DNA of 64,000 nt from Phaeosaccion multiseriatum (GCA_965112735.1 OZ218950.1:434001-498000), one strand, 5' to 3'; numbered from the stretch's first letter, positions 45,170-57,417 are shown. Made by a program: numbers and translations. The notes: generated by a model from the letters alone, not told the origin.

Positions 45170-47104
45170 ATGGTGGTGGAGCGCTTCGGCGAGAACGTGG
45201 GCAACACGTTGATGAAAGACCGACTAAGGCGCCATATGCAGAGCAGAGGCGTGGAGAGCGCATCGAGCGGCTACAGCGGGGGAGGGGGCAGCGTCGGAGC
45301 TGATAGATTCGCGGGAAGGAGTCCACGCCAAGGTGCAGCAGCGGGGCGGCCGTCGGCAGCGTTAGGAGGGGCCAGGAGGGGCAGGAGAGTGAGTGGATTC
45401 GGATACGATGAAGATACCGACGAGGAGGAGGAGGAGCACTTTACGGGCTATCGACGGCCCTACTCGACCTCCTCGGTCGGTACAGATAGTATCCTCAAGC
45501 AGCAGCACCTGGGCCGGTACGAGGCACCGAGTAGCGCGAGCAGCAGCACTAGCAGCTCGAGAAGAAGCCACAGTCATCGCCCCCCCACGGTGGCGGCCCC
45601 CAGTCCCCAGGAGCGACTCATCGAGCTGGAGCGACTCTTCCTTGTGAAGGTGGCAGAGAAGGGGGGTGGCTCCATGGAGAGGGCCCTCAAGAAGGTCATG
45701 AGGCAGTACGATGCCGACGGAAACGGAGTTTTGAGTATGAAAGAGTTCGACAAGGTGAGGAGGGAAGAGAGAACGCGAGGAGACTGACTGATTGACTAAC
45801 CGACTGACTGACTTTGCTTATGATTGTTTGAGGGAGTAAGAAGCTATGGATGGTGCTCTCTTCGTAAGCGTTAAGCCGCACACAAATTTCACTCTCTCCC
45901 GCCCCCCTCTTTCCCTCACATCCACCCACCCATCAGACCCTGTCAGTCTTTCTGCCGGGCATTGGCAGTCACGAGATACGAGCTCTGGCATCTCTGTTTG
46001 ACCTCAATGGAGATGGAGCCATCTGTATCGACGAGCTCGCCGCACGCATGCGTCTTCTGGAGGGCAAGGCAGGGGGGGGCAAGACTTCGGGTACAGGGTT
46101 GTTGGGTGGAGGGGCAACAACAACAACGGCAGCAGCAGCCAGAGCACCCAGCCATGGCGAGGGGGGGGTTGGCCGCAGTGGAAGAGACGGCCTGCTCAGC
46201 TCTCTGGCAGCAGTATCGAAGCTGCGGGCAGGGGCGGCGCGAGGAGCCCGAGAAAGAGGAGGACGACGGTCAGAGGGGAGTGTATGGAGCAGCTGTGCTG
46301 CGTCCACGCGTGGCGGGAGGGGGGATGGCAGTGGAGGGTCTTCCGCCTCCGTCTTCTCGGTGGCAGGTAGTACACCCCGGACAGGTCAGTTTCAGTTTCA
46401 GCTTCATTGTATAGGTGTTAGACCTTATCCAACACCGTACACGGTACAATACGATACCAATCAAGAAATTGATCGATACCGAATATCGAATATCGGATGC
46501 CAATAACAGGTACAGCAGCGGCACCTCCCGCCTCCGAGGTGGGGCGGCCCTCCTCAGCGGCCCGGAGCCTGACCTTCGAAGAGCGGTTGCTGCAGTGGCA
46601 AGTCAGTCTGAGGAGCAGCCTGGAGGAGGAGGCCAGGAGGAGTTACAGAAAGATCAGCAAGAACGAGAGGTGAGTACGTGCGTTCGACCATCCTTCTGCC
46701 GGGCGTGGAATGCAGAGGTGGCGGCGGGCGGAGAGAGAGCATTCGAGAGCGAGGAGCAGGGAGAAGAGGGAAGGACTGGTCGCGGCTGTCTCATGTACTT
46801 GCCTATGTTCTACACGCTCCGCTTGCGGTGGTGCCTCAGGAGGTCTAGTACCTGATCTGTCCTTCCTCCTTACACACACTCTCTGCCTGTCCCATATGCC
46901 TCTACTCAATATACAATGGTAACCGCTCTCTCGCCGCACACAACAGACTGTCCAGGCACACCTCTGACCTCATCGAGAAGCTCAGCAGAGAGAGCCTCAG
47001 CCGCACATTCCAAAGATTCGCTCCATCATCATCGTCATCATCATCATCATCATCATCACCCTCTTCCACCCCAAGGCGGCAGCAGCAACCCCGGGATGGA
47101 CGGT

Positions 47105-47136
<32 letters not shown>

Positions 47137-50100
47137 CAAGGGGAGATTGGTGGGCAGAGTCAGCAGCGCTACCACCTCCCTAGGGCAGATTTCCGCGCCG
47201 CCATACTCTCCCTCCGGCAGGCGGGACAGCCCTTCCTCCTCTCTGGAGACATGTCCGCCCTGTGGGAGCTCTGCGATGGGGGAGACTACCGAGTACTCGT
47301 GGAAAGTCTCTTCGTCAAGAAGGAGAGGACGGAGAGCAACAGGTTCGGCTTTCAGCGGGTCGTGGGTAGGCCCACAGAGCTTCCCAACCCCGAGGTGGGG
47401 AACGGACCCTTTGATCAGGGCAAGGGCAAGGAGGTGAGTGAGTAAGGGGGTGGGTGGGTGGGTGGGTGGGTTGGTGGGATGGTTGAGTGGGTGAGTGGTT
47501 GGCATGGTCCCCACACACCTCTGTTCATGCACTTCTTACGCCTGTTCTTATGCCCACCTTCCTCTCCTGTCCAAGGGACGTACGTGTGTGCCCATATGCC
47601 TCTATTCACGCCGACAGTTGTTGTACTTTTGTCTCCTATACGCCTCTTTTCATACTCGTGTGCCTTTCTTCTATTAGGGCCAGCGCGAAGTGTCTGCCCT
47701 GCTGCCCGCCGACGTGCCGCAGCGACTGCGCTACCGTTACTGCAAGATGCCCGTGCAGCCTCCCTCCAATTGGGACACGAGGGAAATGGAGCGATCAGGC
47801 CGGCTGCCCAATGCAAGTCTCAGCATGAGGCATGTCTTGGGCTACAGAGCAGACGCTAAGGTAGGGGGGGTTGGAGAGGGGGGAGAGAAGGAGGGAGGGG
47901 GGGAGGGGGGCAGGCAGCAGGACAAGGAAGAGAGAATCGAGAGCTCATGCGGCGTACTTCCATGAATGGGTGTGCCACTGAGAACATACCCCCCATACCT
48001 CCCATGTCTGTGTCCTTCCCTGTCAATCGACCCGTATCTTCGCCCCACTCTCATGCTCCCCCTGCCCAACCCCTCCATCCCTCCAACCACGGCGTGCCCA
48101 CCCAACTTCAACTAAGCAGGGCCCCAACCTGTTCGTGTCAAGCAGTGTGTCAAGCAGTGACCATAGTCCTGACGGTGGAGGTGGGTATGGTCATCATCCA
48201 CGTGGTCGCCAAGTGTTGTACTCCGTGGCCGCCGTCGGAGTGGTGTGGGACGAGTCCTCGGGCAAACAGAGGCACTTTGTCGGGCACACGGATGACATTT
48301 GCGCTCTTGCCGTGTCGAGGGACGGGAAGAGGGCCGTGACTGGACAGGTGGGTGGGTGGGTGGGTGGATAAGGGTGGGTGGGTGGATGGGTGTGAGTGTA
48401 GGTGGGCTCGCTTGGGCATCTTGGTATCTTGCTGTGATTGGGAGTGAAGTTCATACATGAATACACTCCCACCACGGCCACCTCCTACCTACCTGCCAAC
48501 CAACCACCCTCCCACCCATCTGCCCACCCTCCCGATCCATCGATCAATCAATCACTCACGCCGAATGCACACGGTCGATCCAGGTGGGGAAGCGGGCCTT
48601 TCTCTTGGTGTGGAGCGTGCTGTCATGCGAGCAAGTGGGGCCTCGCTTAGGGGAGGGCTTTCTGGAGAGGGGCGTGGCGGCGGTCTGTTTCAGCGAGGAC
48701 GGCAAGCTGGTCGTCGCCATTGGTTGCGACGATCACCACATGCTGGGGGTGTGGGACGTCAAGAGTGGCACCTTGGTCGCAGAGATGCCCGCCCAGAACG
48801 GCCCTCCGCCGCAGGTGAGGTAGTGAGGTAGTGAGGTAGTGAGGTAGTGAGGTAGTGAGGTAGTGAGGTAGTGAGGTAGTGATGTAGTGAGGTAGTTGCC
48901 GAAGGAGGCTATCTGTGTCCATCTCTCTTCCCCTCTCCCTCTTTCTCTCACACCCGTCTCTCCCTCTATCTCTCTACCTCTTCCTGTCCCTCCCCCCCCC
49001 TCTCCCCCTCCCTCTGTCGTCCCATCTTACCCTCTAACCTCCCCCCCCCCACACACACATTCCCAACCCCCCCCCCCACCCCTCCGTCCAGGTGTTTAGT
49101 GTATGTTGGAACCCTCACTTGGTACCGCGGCAGCAGCAGCGGCGAGGTCGGGGGGGCTCGTTTGAAGAGGAGGACGACGAGGAGGAGGAGGAGGGTCTGG
49201 GATTGGAGGCCTTCGTAACGGTCGGGGCAGCGAGGCATATCAAGTTTTGGACTTTAGATAGAAGGTTGGGTCGACAGGGGGCACGAGGAGGGGGCGACAA
49301 GGGGGGCGGTGCAGCAGTTGGTGATACAGCGGCTGCACTGACCGTCAAGGGAGGCGTGTTTGGTACCAAGATTACCATGCCTCGCCAAATGTTGGGGGTA
49401 TGCTTCCACCCCACGGACCCAATCACGCTCACGGCGGGCGACGACGGGCAGGTAGGGAGGGAGAGAGGGAAGGAGGGAGGCAGGCAGGCAGGGAGGGAGG
49501 GAGAGAGGGAGAGAGGGAGGGAGGACTTCCGATCCCACAGCCCCGCATCAAGTCCAACTATCCCTCCTTCTCTCGTGCTTGCTTCTCCTCCATCGCCGCA
49601 CTTTGGATGTTTCTCGAGCTGTTTCGCGGTCACACGGGGTCTGACTGTCATTTCATCAAACATCTGTATCCTCTTAAAATAAGCATCTCTCTCCTGTCTC
49701 CTTCTGCCCCCCTTCTGTTGCCTCCCATCCATTGCCATCCCCCTCCCTCCCCCTCCCCCCCCCTCTCCCTATTCGCCACTAAGGTATTCCTCTGGAGAGG
49801 CAACAGGTGCGCGGCAAGCTTCAGAGCCCACCAGGGTCCCGTTCACTGCCTGGCCTTTGACCAAGGAGGACACTTCAACTTCAACCACCACAGCCACAGC
49901 TCCAACCACAACAACAACAACAACAACGTCAATGACGACGTTCATGGGAGGGGGAGGAGGAGGGAGGAGCAGTTGGTGATACAGCAGGGCAGCGCCTTCT
50001 CCCTCTTCACGGCAGGGGCCGATGGAGTGGTGCAGCGCTGGGGAGATGTGCGCATGGGGGGTCGCTTCCATCGCCTTGGCTCCTACACGCTGCCCGCCGC

Positions 50101-52491
50101 CCCCCGTGCGGTGCTGGATGAAGCCGGAGCGGGCAAGCGCCTCTTTAGCAAAGCACCCCAAGGGGGGGAGGAGGCGAGAGACCCTATTCTAGGACGGGAA
50201 GGAGGACGAGGAGGACGACGAGGAGGAGGAGGAGGAGGAGGAGGAGGAGGAGGAGGAGGGGCGCGAGAGGGGTGGAAAGATGCGCCCTTGCTGCGAGGAG
50301 GGGCTGCCGGTGTTGGTGTTGGTGTTGGTGGTGTTGGGGGTGGGAACGGTCCTGCTATGCCTACCTCTGCCAAGGCTCCCAAGGGCAGAGCGGCTGCTGT
50401 GGACCTGGCATGGGCCCCGGGGGGAGGACCCGGGGGGGGAGGCAAGCTTTACGTTGGTTCTTCGCGGGGGGAGATTTGGCGATTCGACGTCGCCAGCGGT
50501 GACAGCGATGGGCGTAGGAAGGGGGGTCATGGGGCTTGGGGATTGGAGGCGGCAGCGGGACGCCCGTCGGGTGCTGCGGGGGGCAAGGACGACAACAAGA
50601 GCGGCCCTGCCTCAGGCAATGCAGCGTATGGCAATGGCCCTGTCTCAGGCGGTACAAGCAAGCAGCGTCCTATCCCCGTGGTGCTTGGTCACTTCGGCGC
50701 GGTGCACGGCCTGGCAACGAGCCCCATTGACGACGGACTCGTGGCTACGGTGGGGGAGGACAGGCTGCTCTGTCTCTGGGACGTTTCATCTTCATCTTCC
50801 TCGTCCAGGGGGATGGCAGCAAATGGCAGTGGGTGTGTAGGGCGAGCGGTGCTGCCCTTCCCGGCGCGTAGTGTGGGCTTCAGTCCGGACGGGGGCCTGC
50901 TGGCTGTGGGCATGAAGAGAGGCGTGGTGGGGGTGTACGACATTCACAGGCTCTGCCATCTGTGGCGGCGGCGGAAGCGGGGCACTCATACGGAGGGATA
51001 TGATGACAGTGGGGAGGGGGGGGAGGTGCGGACAGTACGGCTGTTGCACCCCAGTGAGGAGGACGTTGATGATGTCTCATTCAGTCCAGACGGGAGGCGT
51101 CTTGCCGTGGCCTCGCATGACAATTTCATCTACCTCTATGTCGTGGACTCAAGTCAGGACAGTCAAGGTGGTGGCAAAGACAAAGGTAAAGGAGGGCAGC
51201 ACGCGAGTGGCGCTACGAGCGGGAAGAAGAAGAGGGAAGGAGGGGTCTCAAAGTTTGGCGGCGACCATGACGACTGTCACGGCCGTACCACCAACGGGCA
51301 CACCACCCTCCGCCTGGTGGGCCGATGCTCGGGCCACACCTCCTATGTAACGCACATGGACTGGAGTGCTGATTCCTCCCTCCTTCAGTCCACCTGTGGA
51401 GCCTATGAGTTGCTTTTCTGGGATGCCAGCACGGGTCGGCAGAGCAGCAGGGGCAGCTTCAGGGATGTGGAATGGGCTACGTACTCGTGTGTGCTGGGCT
51501 TCCCCGTGGTGAGTGAGTCGGGGAGAGGGAGGGAGGGAGGGAGGGAGGGAGGGAGTGGGTGAGTGAGTGAGTGAGTGGGTGAGTGAATGGGTGAGTGAGT
51601 GGGTGAGTGAGCGAGTGATTCTCTCTCTGCCTCTCTATCTCTCTGTCTGTCTCTCTCTCTTCTCTCCTTGCCTCTCTCCTCCTCCTCTCTGCCACAATCA
51701 TAACCCACCCTCTCACTGCCCCTCTCCCTTCCCTTACCACACTACAAACCTAAACTCAACCTCACAACAATCACAGATGGGCATTTGGCCACCCACCTCG
51801 GACGGCACAGACGTCAACGCCCTGCAACGTTCTCGAGACGGCAGATTCATTGCAACTGGCGACGACTTTGGCGGAGTCAAACTCTTCAATGCCCCCTGTG
51901 TGGTGTCTCACGCCCCCTTCCGGAGGTACCGGGGCCACTCCGCCCACGTGATGAACGTGCGCTTCTCGAGGGGAGACAAGCACCTTGTGAGCGTGGGGGG
52001 GGGGGACAAGAGTGTCGTGGTGTGGCGCTTTCACGACAGGGCTCCGCCTCTGGACAAGGTGTGTAAGTGTGAGGAGAGGAGGGGTGGGGGGTGAGGGGTG
52101 AGGGGTGAGGGGTGAGGAGGAGGGCGCCTTTCTTGCAAAGTGTCAGGAAAGACGAGTGCCCTCTTTTAACACTCCTTCACCAGGAGGGAGCGCCCGCAGT
52201 TGGGAAGCCACTCATTCCTGCCCTGACGGTCCTCGTGCTTTAGCCCAAGTCACTCTCTCCCTCTCTCTCTCTCTCACACACACATCCACGCACACACTCT
52301 CTCGCTATCTCTCTCCCCGCCCCCCCCCCTCTCTCTCTCACACACACACACACACACTCTCTCTCTTCCCTCCCCTCCCCTCCCCCCTCTCTCTTTGCCA
52401 CATTGACGTACGTGTCTCTTTTCAGCCCCGGCCCCCAGAGGAGGAAGTGGAGCGGCTCAAGGGCCCGGCTAAAGGGGCGTGGCTGCCATAA
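45170..52491 (+). CDS. EF-hand / EML-type WD40 microtubule-associated protein
   Basis: Eleven exons: 45170-45754, 45937 to about 46384, 46510-46669, 46947-47433, 47678-47860, 48120-48347, 48584-48814, 49092-49451, 49784-51508, 51777-52058, 52426-52491; about 1584 residues. Two EF-hand loops (DADGNGVLSMKEF about residue 182; DLNGDGAICIDEL about 213) precede a coiled, Ser/Gln/His-rich middle. The HELP-like entry (HVLGYRADAK) and WD repeats then match EML proteins closely (HFVGHTDDICALAVSRDGKR; VWDVKSGTL; GIWPPTSDGTDVNALQRSRD; ATGDDFGGVKLFNAPC; YRGHSAHVMNVRFS). EMLs bind tubulin through the tandem beta-propeller. Calcium binding N-terminal to EML is unusual. The end of exon 2 is uncertain (46366 or 46384, same phase). 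Exons 8 and 9 contain motifs shared with introns. Confidence 0.9.
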
Positions 52492-53353
52492 CACAGCAGT
52501 TGATGGTACAGCGGCATTTGTGCTTGTTTGCTAGACTGATACCTATCCGAAGGCTCTATCTCAAGACTGGGAAGTACGAGCCGGGCAAAAGTACGACTTT
52601 ACAACACAGTCCATGACCAAGTGCATGCTGTACCGCACAACTGCGCCGATGCAGTGCCCAAAGATACTGTCATAGAATGCCATGGACACGCAAACTGCCA
52701 GACTGCCCTCGTAGACTGCCGTAGATTGCCATCCATGTACAGCGGCGCTTACCAGCGACAGGGCTGCTTTCCGGCTGAAGAAATGTGGTGTAATGCACTG
52801 GTCGGGATGGTATGATGTACGGTCGGGATGGTGTGCTACGTACCAAAGAGGGTGGCAAAGCCCTCACTGGCTCAGTGAGACAAAAGTTAAATGCGGTATC
52901 GAGCTCCTGTTAAATCGGGTTTAATTGACTATGCTCTCTCCCATGTCTCTGTGTGTGTGCTGGATATTCAAACCTTAACCTTACTTGCTACGCAAATGTG
53001 GTCAACCAAAGACTACTTTACAAGATTTAACCATACGCCAAAGGTGGCCAGGCCCGACCCTACCTTGATTCAATCTACACTATGACTAAGACTACTGCTG
53101 ATGGTGTCCAGACTTTGGACGGCAGACAGAGAGAAAGACCCACCTCAGCCATTGGTGATACAACAGCTAGTTCACGGGAACCTCTCTCGCTCACCCCATC
53201 CCCAGGCAGTTTGGAGCTGCTCGGTTCGACCGCAGCTGAGCTGAAACTGAACCTGTGCTCTCTTGTTTGCTCGCCCTCTCTCCTCTCTCCCTGCTCTCTC
53301 TCTGTGATCTCCCTTCTCTATGTGTGTTTGTGTGCGCACGCCACCTCATGCCC
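52492..53353. other. Convergent spacer, EML / plastid membrane protein
   Basis: No gene seen. Near 52498 and 53152 are variants of the dispersed CAGTTGGTGATACAGC motif. Composition is more AT-rich than the coding regions. Confidence 0.5.
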
Positions 53354-54657
53354 TCATGCCCTGTAAAAGGCGGTCAGCGCGTCCACGTGCATCTTCAAAG
53401 CCTGCTGCTGCTCCAACCCCCCCTCCCCCCCCATTCCACCCATCACTACAAGCTCCTGCCGAGTGGTGGCTGAGATGATGGTCAGCGCCAGTGAGATGAC
53501 GATGATGACAAAGAGCCAGAACTTTGGCGCGTTCTGCAGCTCTTCCCGTTTGGGCCACCTGATGCGAGGGATGCGCAGTCGCGGCACCCCCTCCACCGGA
53601 GGCATCTTGGCCCTTCGCCCTCTCTTCTCCCCGTCCTTTCCCCTCATGTTAAACTTCTTGGGCAGACTCGGAAGATTCGGTAAGCTAGGGAGGTCAGCAG
53701 CTGCGTCTTGGAAGGCCTTGGCGGTTTCAGCCTTTGCCTTTTCGAGCCCCTTTTCGCTGCGCTTGAGCCTGAACTTGGCCTCTCCTTTGGCATCCTTGAG
53801 CGCTTGATTCACCTGTTGGTGATATGGATGGAGATACCGATGGATAGAGTGTCACATTAGAATAACATGCGTGAGTATGTTGGAACACCGATCGATAGAG
53901 TGAGCATCGTGTCGTGTGAGATGTATGTAAGGTTGTGCGTGTGTGTGTGCATGTGTGTGTGTGTACGGGGGGGGGCAGGGGAACAGTAGATAATGTTGTC
54001 GGCACTGACCGGGGCGGGGGTGGGTGCTGTCACGACATAAATACTCTAAATAAAGATTGCTTCTCGCTCTTCCCCTCTCCCCGCACTGTCTACCATCCAT
54101 GCCCACCCACGCCTTCCCTCCATCTCGTGCTCACACACTCACCACGTCGAGCGGGGTTTCTTCCCTGCGGTAATTCCGACTCTTTCGCGGGTTGGCCTGG
54201 GAAGGATGTCCACAGAGGCAGTAGAGAGATAGACAGGAGAGATGGACAGAGACAGAGTGTGAGTGAGAGTGGGGGGTGGGGGGAGGCTGCGAGGGGGGTT
54301 GACACGAGAAGAGAGCCCCACCTTCGCTTCCTCTTGCAGTTCCGCCAGCCTCGCTTCCAACGCACGTAGGGTGTCATCCCCTTCCCCCCCTCCCCCCTCC
54401 CAACCTTCTCCCCCTCCTCCACGGGGTTGATTCTCGTCATCGTAGGCAGACAGAGGAGACAGCAGCCCCCTCTTCCTCATTCTCCTACTGCTGCTGCCGC
54501 TACCGCAGCTGTGGTGCGCAGTTGTGGCCATGTCGTGAGCAAGGGAAGAGGCCTGCGATCTGACGATGCAGGAACCGGGGAGCCCCCCTCCCATGAAGGC
54601 TTGCACATGGACACTGCTGTTCACAAGCAGTAGCGACAGGAACAGAAAAAATGGCAT
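53354..54657 (-). CDS. Plastid-targeted single-pass membrane protein, unknown function
   Basis: Three exons (54657-54322, 54196-54143, 53812-53354), all phase 0, 282 residues. The N-terminus MPFFLFLSLLLVNSSVHVQA is a signal peptide, followed at once by FMGGG: Ala-Phe at the cleavage site is the import signature of red-derived secondary plastids. The mature part has a short coiled region (LRALEARLAELQEEAK), charged helices, a proline-rich PSLPNLPSLPKKF stretch, basic PRLRIPRIRWPKREE, and one transmembrane helix (KFWLFVIIVISLALTIISAT) near the C-terminus. No known family recognised. A thylakoid or envelope anchor with a stromal domain is a reasonable guess. Confidence 0.75.
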
Positions 54658-55017
54658 CCTCGCCCAACGAAAGAGAGGCCAAAGAGAGCCCTCTGAGGAC
54701 CTTTAGGGCTTTGGACAGACAGAGATGCTTTCTATAACAGAGAGAGAAGGAGATGCGGGGCAAAACACCCATTTGTGAGTCTGTGGGCTGCCAACATGTT
54801 AAGGGGAGGGCCGCAGTTTAACAACTCCTCAGGCTCATGTATGTTATGTATGCTCATCGCCTGGAGAAGCTCAGGTCGTGTCAAGAGGAAGGAGGCTTGC
54901 GAGGCAGAGAAGGAAGCGAAAAACAACGCCTGTTGCAGGCAAAGCAAAACAAAAAAGGGAAAATGGGAAAAAGTTGGGGGGGGGGGGGCTTTAGTCATAG
55001 TCTCCTGACCCAGTGAA
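54658..55017. other. Spacer upstream of the plastid protein gene
   Basis: Promoter of the minus-strand gene. Contains a G10 run near 54977. Nothing else recognised. Confidence 0.4.
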
Positions 55018-55483
55018 GGTTGCTGAGACCTTTGGCATCAATCCCACTCCTGGTACACTCTGCCATGACAGGCGCAGGCTGCTCGACCCTTTCCGTGACC
55101 CCACTGGGTTTGCTTCTCGCTGGACCGTGCCCGAAGAAGGGGCCTGCAGCTCCGACTGGGGGTCAGCGAGCGGCAACGTCCAGCTCTAATTATTGCCCTC
55201 GCTCTGTGCCCGGACGTCCTCTTGCTAGACGAACCCACCTCCCCTCTGGGCCCGGTCTCTACGCTCAGGTAAGACCCAGTGGACGAGTGGGCGGGGGGAG
55301 GTTGCGCACGGGAGGAAAGTCCCGCAAGGCCCCCGTCTCTTGCTTGTCCTTTCGTGTCCGTCCTCCAAAGATTCCTTCCTCCCCTCCCTCCCCTCCCTCC
55401 CCCCACGCTCCCCAGTGTGGAGGAGAGCTTAGTCCGCAGCGGCATTACCAGCGTTATTGTCACGCACAGGCAGCGTGGAGCAG
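55018..55483 (+). pseudogene. ABC-transporter ATPase remnant
   Basis: Exon ending at 55268 encodes LGVSERQRPALIIALALCPD then VLLLDEPTSPLGPVST: a degenerate ABC signature (usual LSGGQRQR), Walker B and D-loop. After a GT-AG intron, 55416-55483 gives VEESLVRSGITSVIVTHRQ with the H-loop. Upstream an open stretch (FGINPTPGTLCHDRRRLLDP) is in a different frame and would need a one-base shift in the GAAGGGG run near 55137-55142. No Walker A or Q-loop was found upstream. Probably a gene relic; a highly split real gene is the alternative. Confidence 0.5.
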
Positions 55484-55787
55484 GTGGGTGCGCTCCTCGA
55501 TGAGAGCAGTGAAAGCATTTTCCCCCTTTTGATCTCGACCCTTGCCTCCACAGCATGAAATAGTCCCACTACCTTGCTTTTCACTCGCCCCCCCGTTCTT
55601 GCGGCACACAAGTTTGGCGAAGAACCGCTTTACCCTGACATTACCCCAAGTGGAAGTTGGACAAGGTTTACACACTCTTCCATGCACGCCTCTTCCCCCC
55701 TCGTTGTACCACCCCAGATCATGATGGCCTCGTCGGTACCCTGCAGGACGACACTCTTGTGTTCGGCCCTGGACAAGGTTATCTGAT
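55484..55787. other. Spacer after the ABC remnant
   Basis: Nothing supportable; short open frames only. Confidence 0.4.
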
Positions 55788-55918
55788 AACTGATTACGGC
55801 CGGCGCAGCCGGCCTGATTACTGATTATGGCGCCAGCCGGGCCTGATTACTGATTATGACCGGCGCCAGCCGGCCTGATTACTGATTATTGGCGCCAGCC
55901 GGCCTGATTACTGATGAG
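55788..55918 (+). repeat. Minisatellite with GGCGCCAGCCGGC core
   Basis: Four to five imperfect units of about 29-33 bases of the form CCTGATTACTGATTA followed by a GC-rich, partly palindromic core (GGCGCCAGCCGG). Units differ by small indels. Confidence 0.8.
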
Positions 55919-56114
55919 CCCGTAACCTTGCCCAGGGTCTATTGTGTGGCTAAAGGTCACATCCTTTCCTCAAGCGAGTGCTGGCTGGCCGAAATCCCTC
56001 CTTCGTGACATCTCCTCTCCAGCAACGTTGGCAGCCAGCACCTTCGTGGGCCTGGGCCTGCCTGTAGGCTAGATCAAGTAGCTAGGACAGCCTTCAAGAA
56101 ACACTCACGCAGTT

Positions 56115-56875
56115 TCGGCCCCATGCACGCCTAGCGGCCTAGGCCTATTTTGGAAAATTGCCCGGCCTAGCGAGGGCCGTAGGCCCTCGGCCTATTTATA
56201 GGCCGCCGCCTAGGGCAGACGCCAACTAGGCGCAGGTCCAGGGCGGGAATATGCTCATACGCCCCTGGGCTGGCCCGGAACCCGCCCAAGTGTCGTAGCT
56301 AGAGGAGAGAGTGAAGATAAAGGAGAGTGGGAAAAAAAAGATGCTTTTTGTCCCCTCACTCTTCTGCCTCTCCCTCGCCCTACCTAGCTCGCTTCGCCCT
56401 CCCTTCCTCCACCCCGGGGCCCACCACTTCTGCTCTGAGCGCCACATCATCATTGTCTGCTACAACGAGGGCACCTGTGGAAATGAGTACCACCTTCGTT
56501 GCCTCGGCCTTCGCTCCAGGCCGAGAGCGAGGACGGTGGGAGTGCCCAGAGTGCAAAGAGTTGTCAGTTTTAAGCAAATGTTTTTAAGGGGATGGAAGGG
56601 AGGAGAGACTTGGTTCTTGTTGTCTCTTTCCGCCTCGCTGGCCCTACGAGGAGTGTAGGCCTACAGGTGTGCTGCTACCCACTGGCCGGGCGGCACCAGC
56701 CACGCACGCGCCCACGGTCACCGGGAGGCTGCCTAGAGGCGGGCTATGTAGGCCGCCTAGGACTGAAAAGTGAGCGGCCTAGAGCGGCCGGAGGCCGCCG
56801 GCCTAGGCCTAGATCGGCCGAAGGCCGAGCGGCCTAGCTGCCTAGAGCAAAACCGCTAGGCATGCATGGGGCCGA
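56115..56875. mobile_element. TIR element with GGCCTAG-rich ends carrying a PHD-finger fragment
   Basis: The left end TCGGCCCCATGCACGCCTAG is matched by an inverted copy at 56853-56875 (one mismatch in 23). Inside each end are dense, partly palindromic GGCCTAG/CTAGGCC repeats (56134-56220 and 56645-56850). The centre (about 56225-56640) is unlike the ends and holds a broken PHD-finger coding piece. The layout is that of a non-autonomous DNA transposon with captured host sequence. No transposase and no convincing target duplication are seen. Confidence 0.6.
56330..56590 (+). pseudogene. Captured PHD zinc-finger fragment
   Basis: One frame encodes CYNEGTCGNEYHLRCLGL (C...C...H..C spacing of a PHD finger). 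The following Cys pair, GRWECPECKEL, lies in another frame, so a shift or lost intron separates them. PHD fingers read histone H3 tails; this copy cannot make an intact domain. Confidence 0.6.
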
Positions 56876-56886
56876 GCGAGCAGTTA

Positions 56887-57000
56887 GGTGTCCAAAAAAT
56901 AAAAAAAATTTGGGCCCCTAAATCTTGAAGTAGCTAGTCTAGTGGTGTCCAAAAAATAAAAAAAATTTGGGCCCCTAAATCTTGAAGTAGCTAGTCTAGT
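56887..57000 (+). repeat. 57-base tandem duplication with A-tract
   Basis: Two perfect copies starting GGTGTCCAAAAAATAAAA, at 56887 and 56944, directly after the TIR element. Confidence 0.9.
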
Positions 57001-57018
57001 ACGCAAAATTGTTAAGAG

Positions 57019-57309
57019 ATGGCATCAATGACACACCCACAGCTCGCTTCCGACACACAGAGCCTTTTGCACAGAAGAGGAACGATTCTAATCGCTGCCG
57101 CTGTGCTGCTGCTGTTGCTCCCTTCTGCGACTCCTTCTCCTCTAAAGTCGTCCCCTCCTACGATTCTCGGCCCGAATTTCTCCTCCCCTTCCACCAGCTC
57201 TTTTCTCCCTCTTTTTTTGTTCCGATTACTGGATGCGGTAGGGTTAAAGAGCAAGAATTTATTTCTGCCGCCGACGAGATCCCGAGGAGCCAACTCCTCG
57301 TTTTCATGA
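57019..57309 (+). CDS. Possible signal-anchor exon upstream of the SET gene
   Basis: ATG-initiated 96-codon frame with a strong hydrophobic segment (GTILIAAAVLLLLLPSATPS). A donor (GCG/gtaggg, about 57237) could join in phase to 57397 (acceptor atccag), 21 bases before the ATG at 57418, giving the SET protein a secretory or plastid leader. Unproven; it may be no gene at all. Confidence 0.3.
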   Translation: MASMTHPQLASDTQSLLHRRGTILIAAAVLLLLLPSATPSPLKSSPPTILGPNFSSPSTSSFLPLFLFRLLDAVGLKSKNLFLPPTRSRGANSSFS

Positions 57310-57417
57310 GCTTCAATAGCCCTCAAGGGGGAGGTGGCAAGACCCCTGAGTCGGAAGAGGTAGGCCGGTCCCCACTTCACTTTTCCCTTTATCCAGTCTC
57401 TTTTTCTCTACCTCAAC

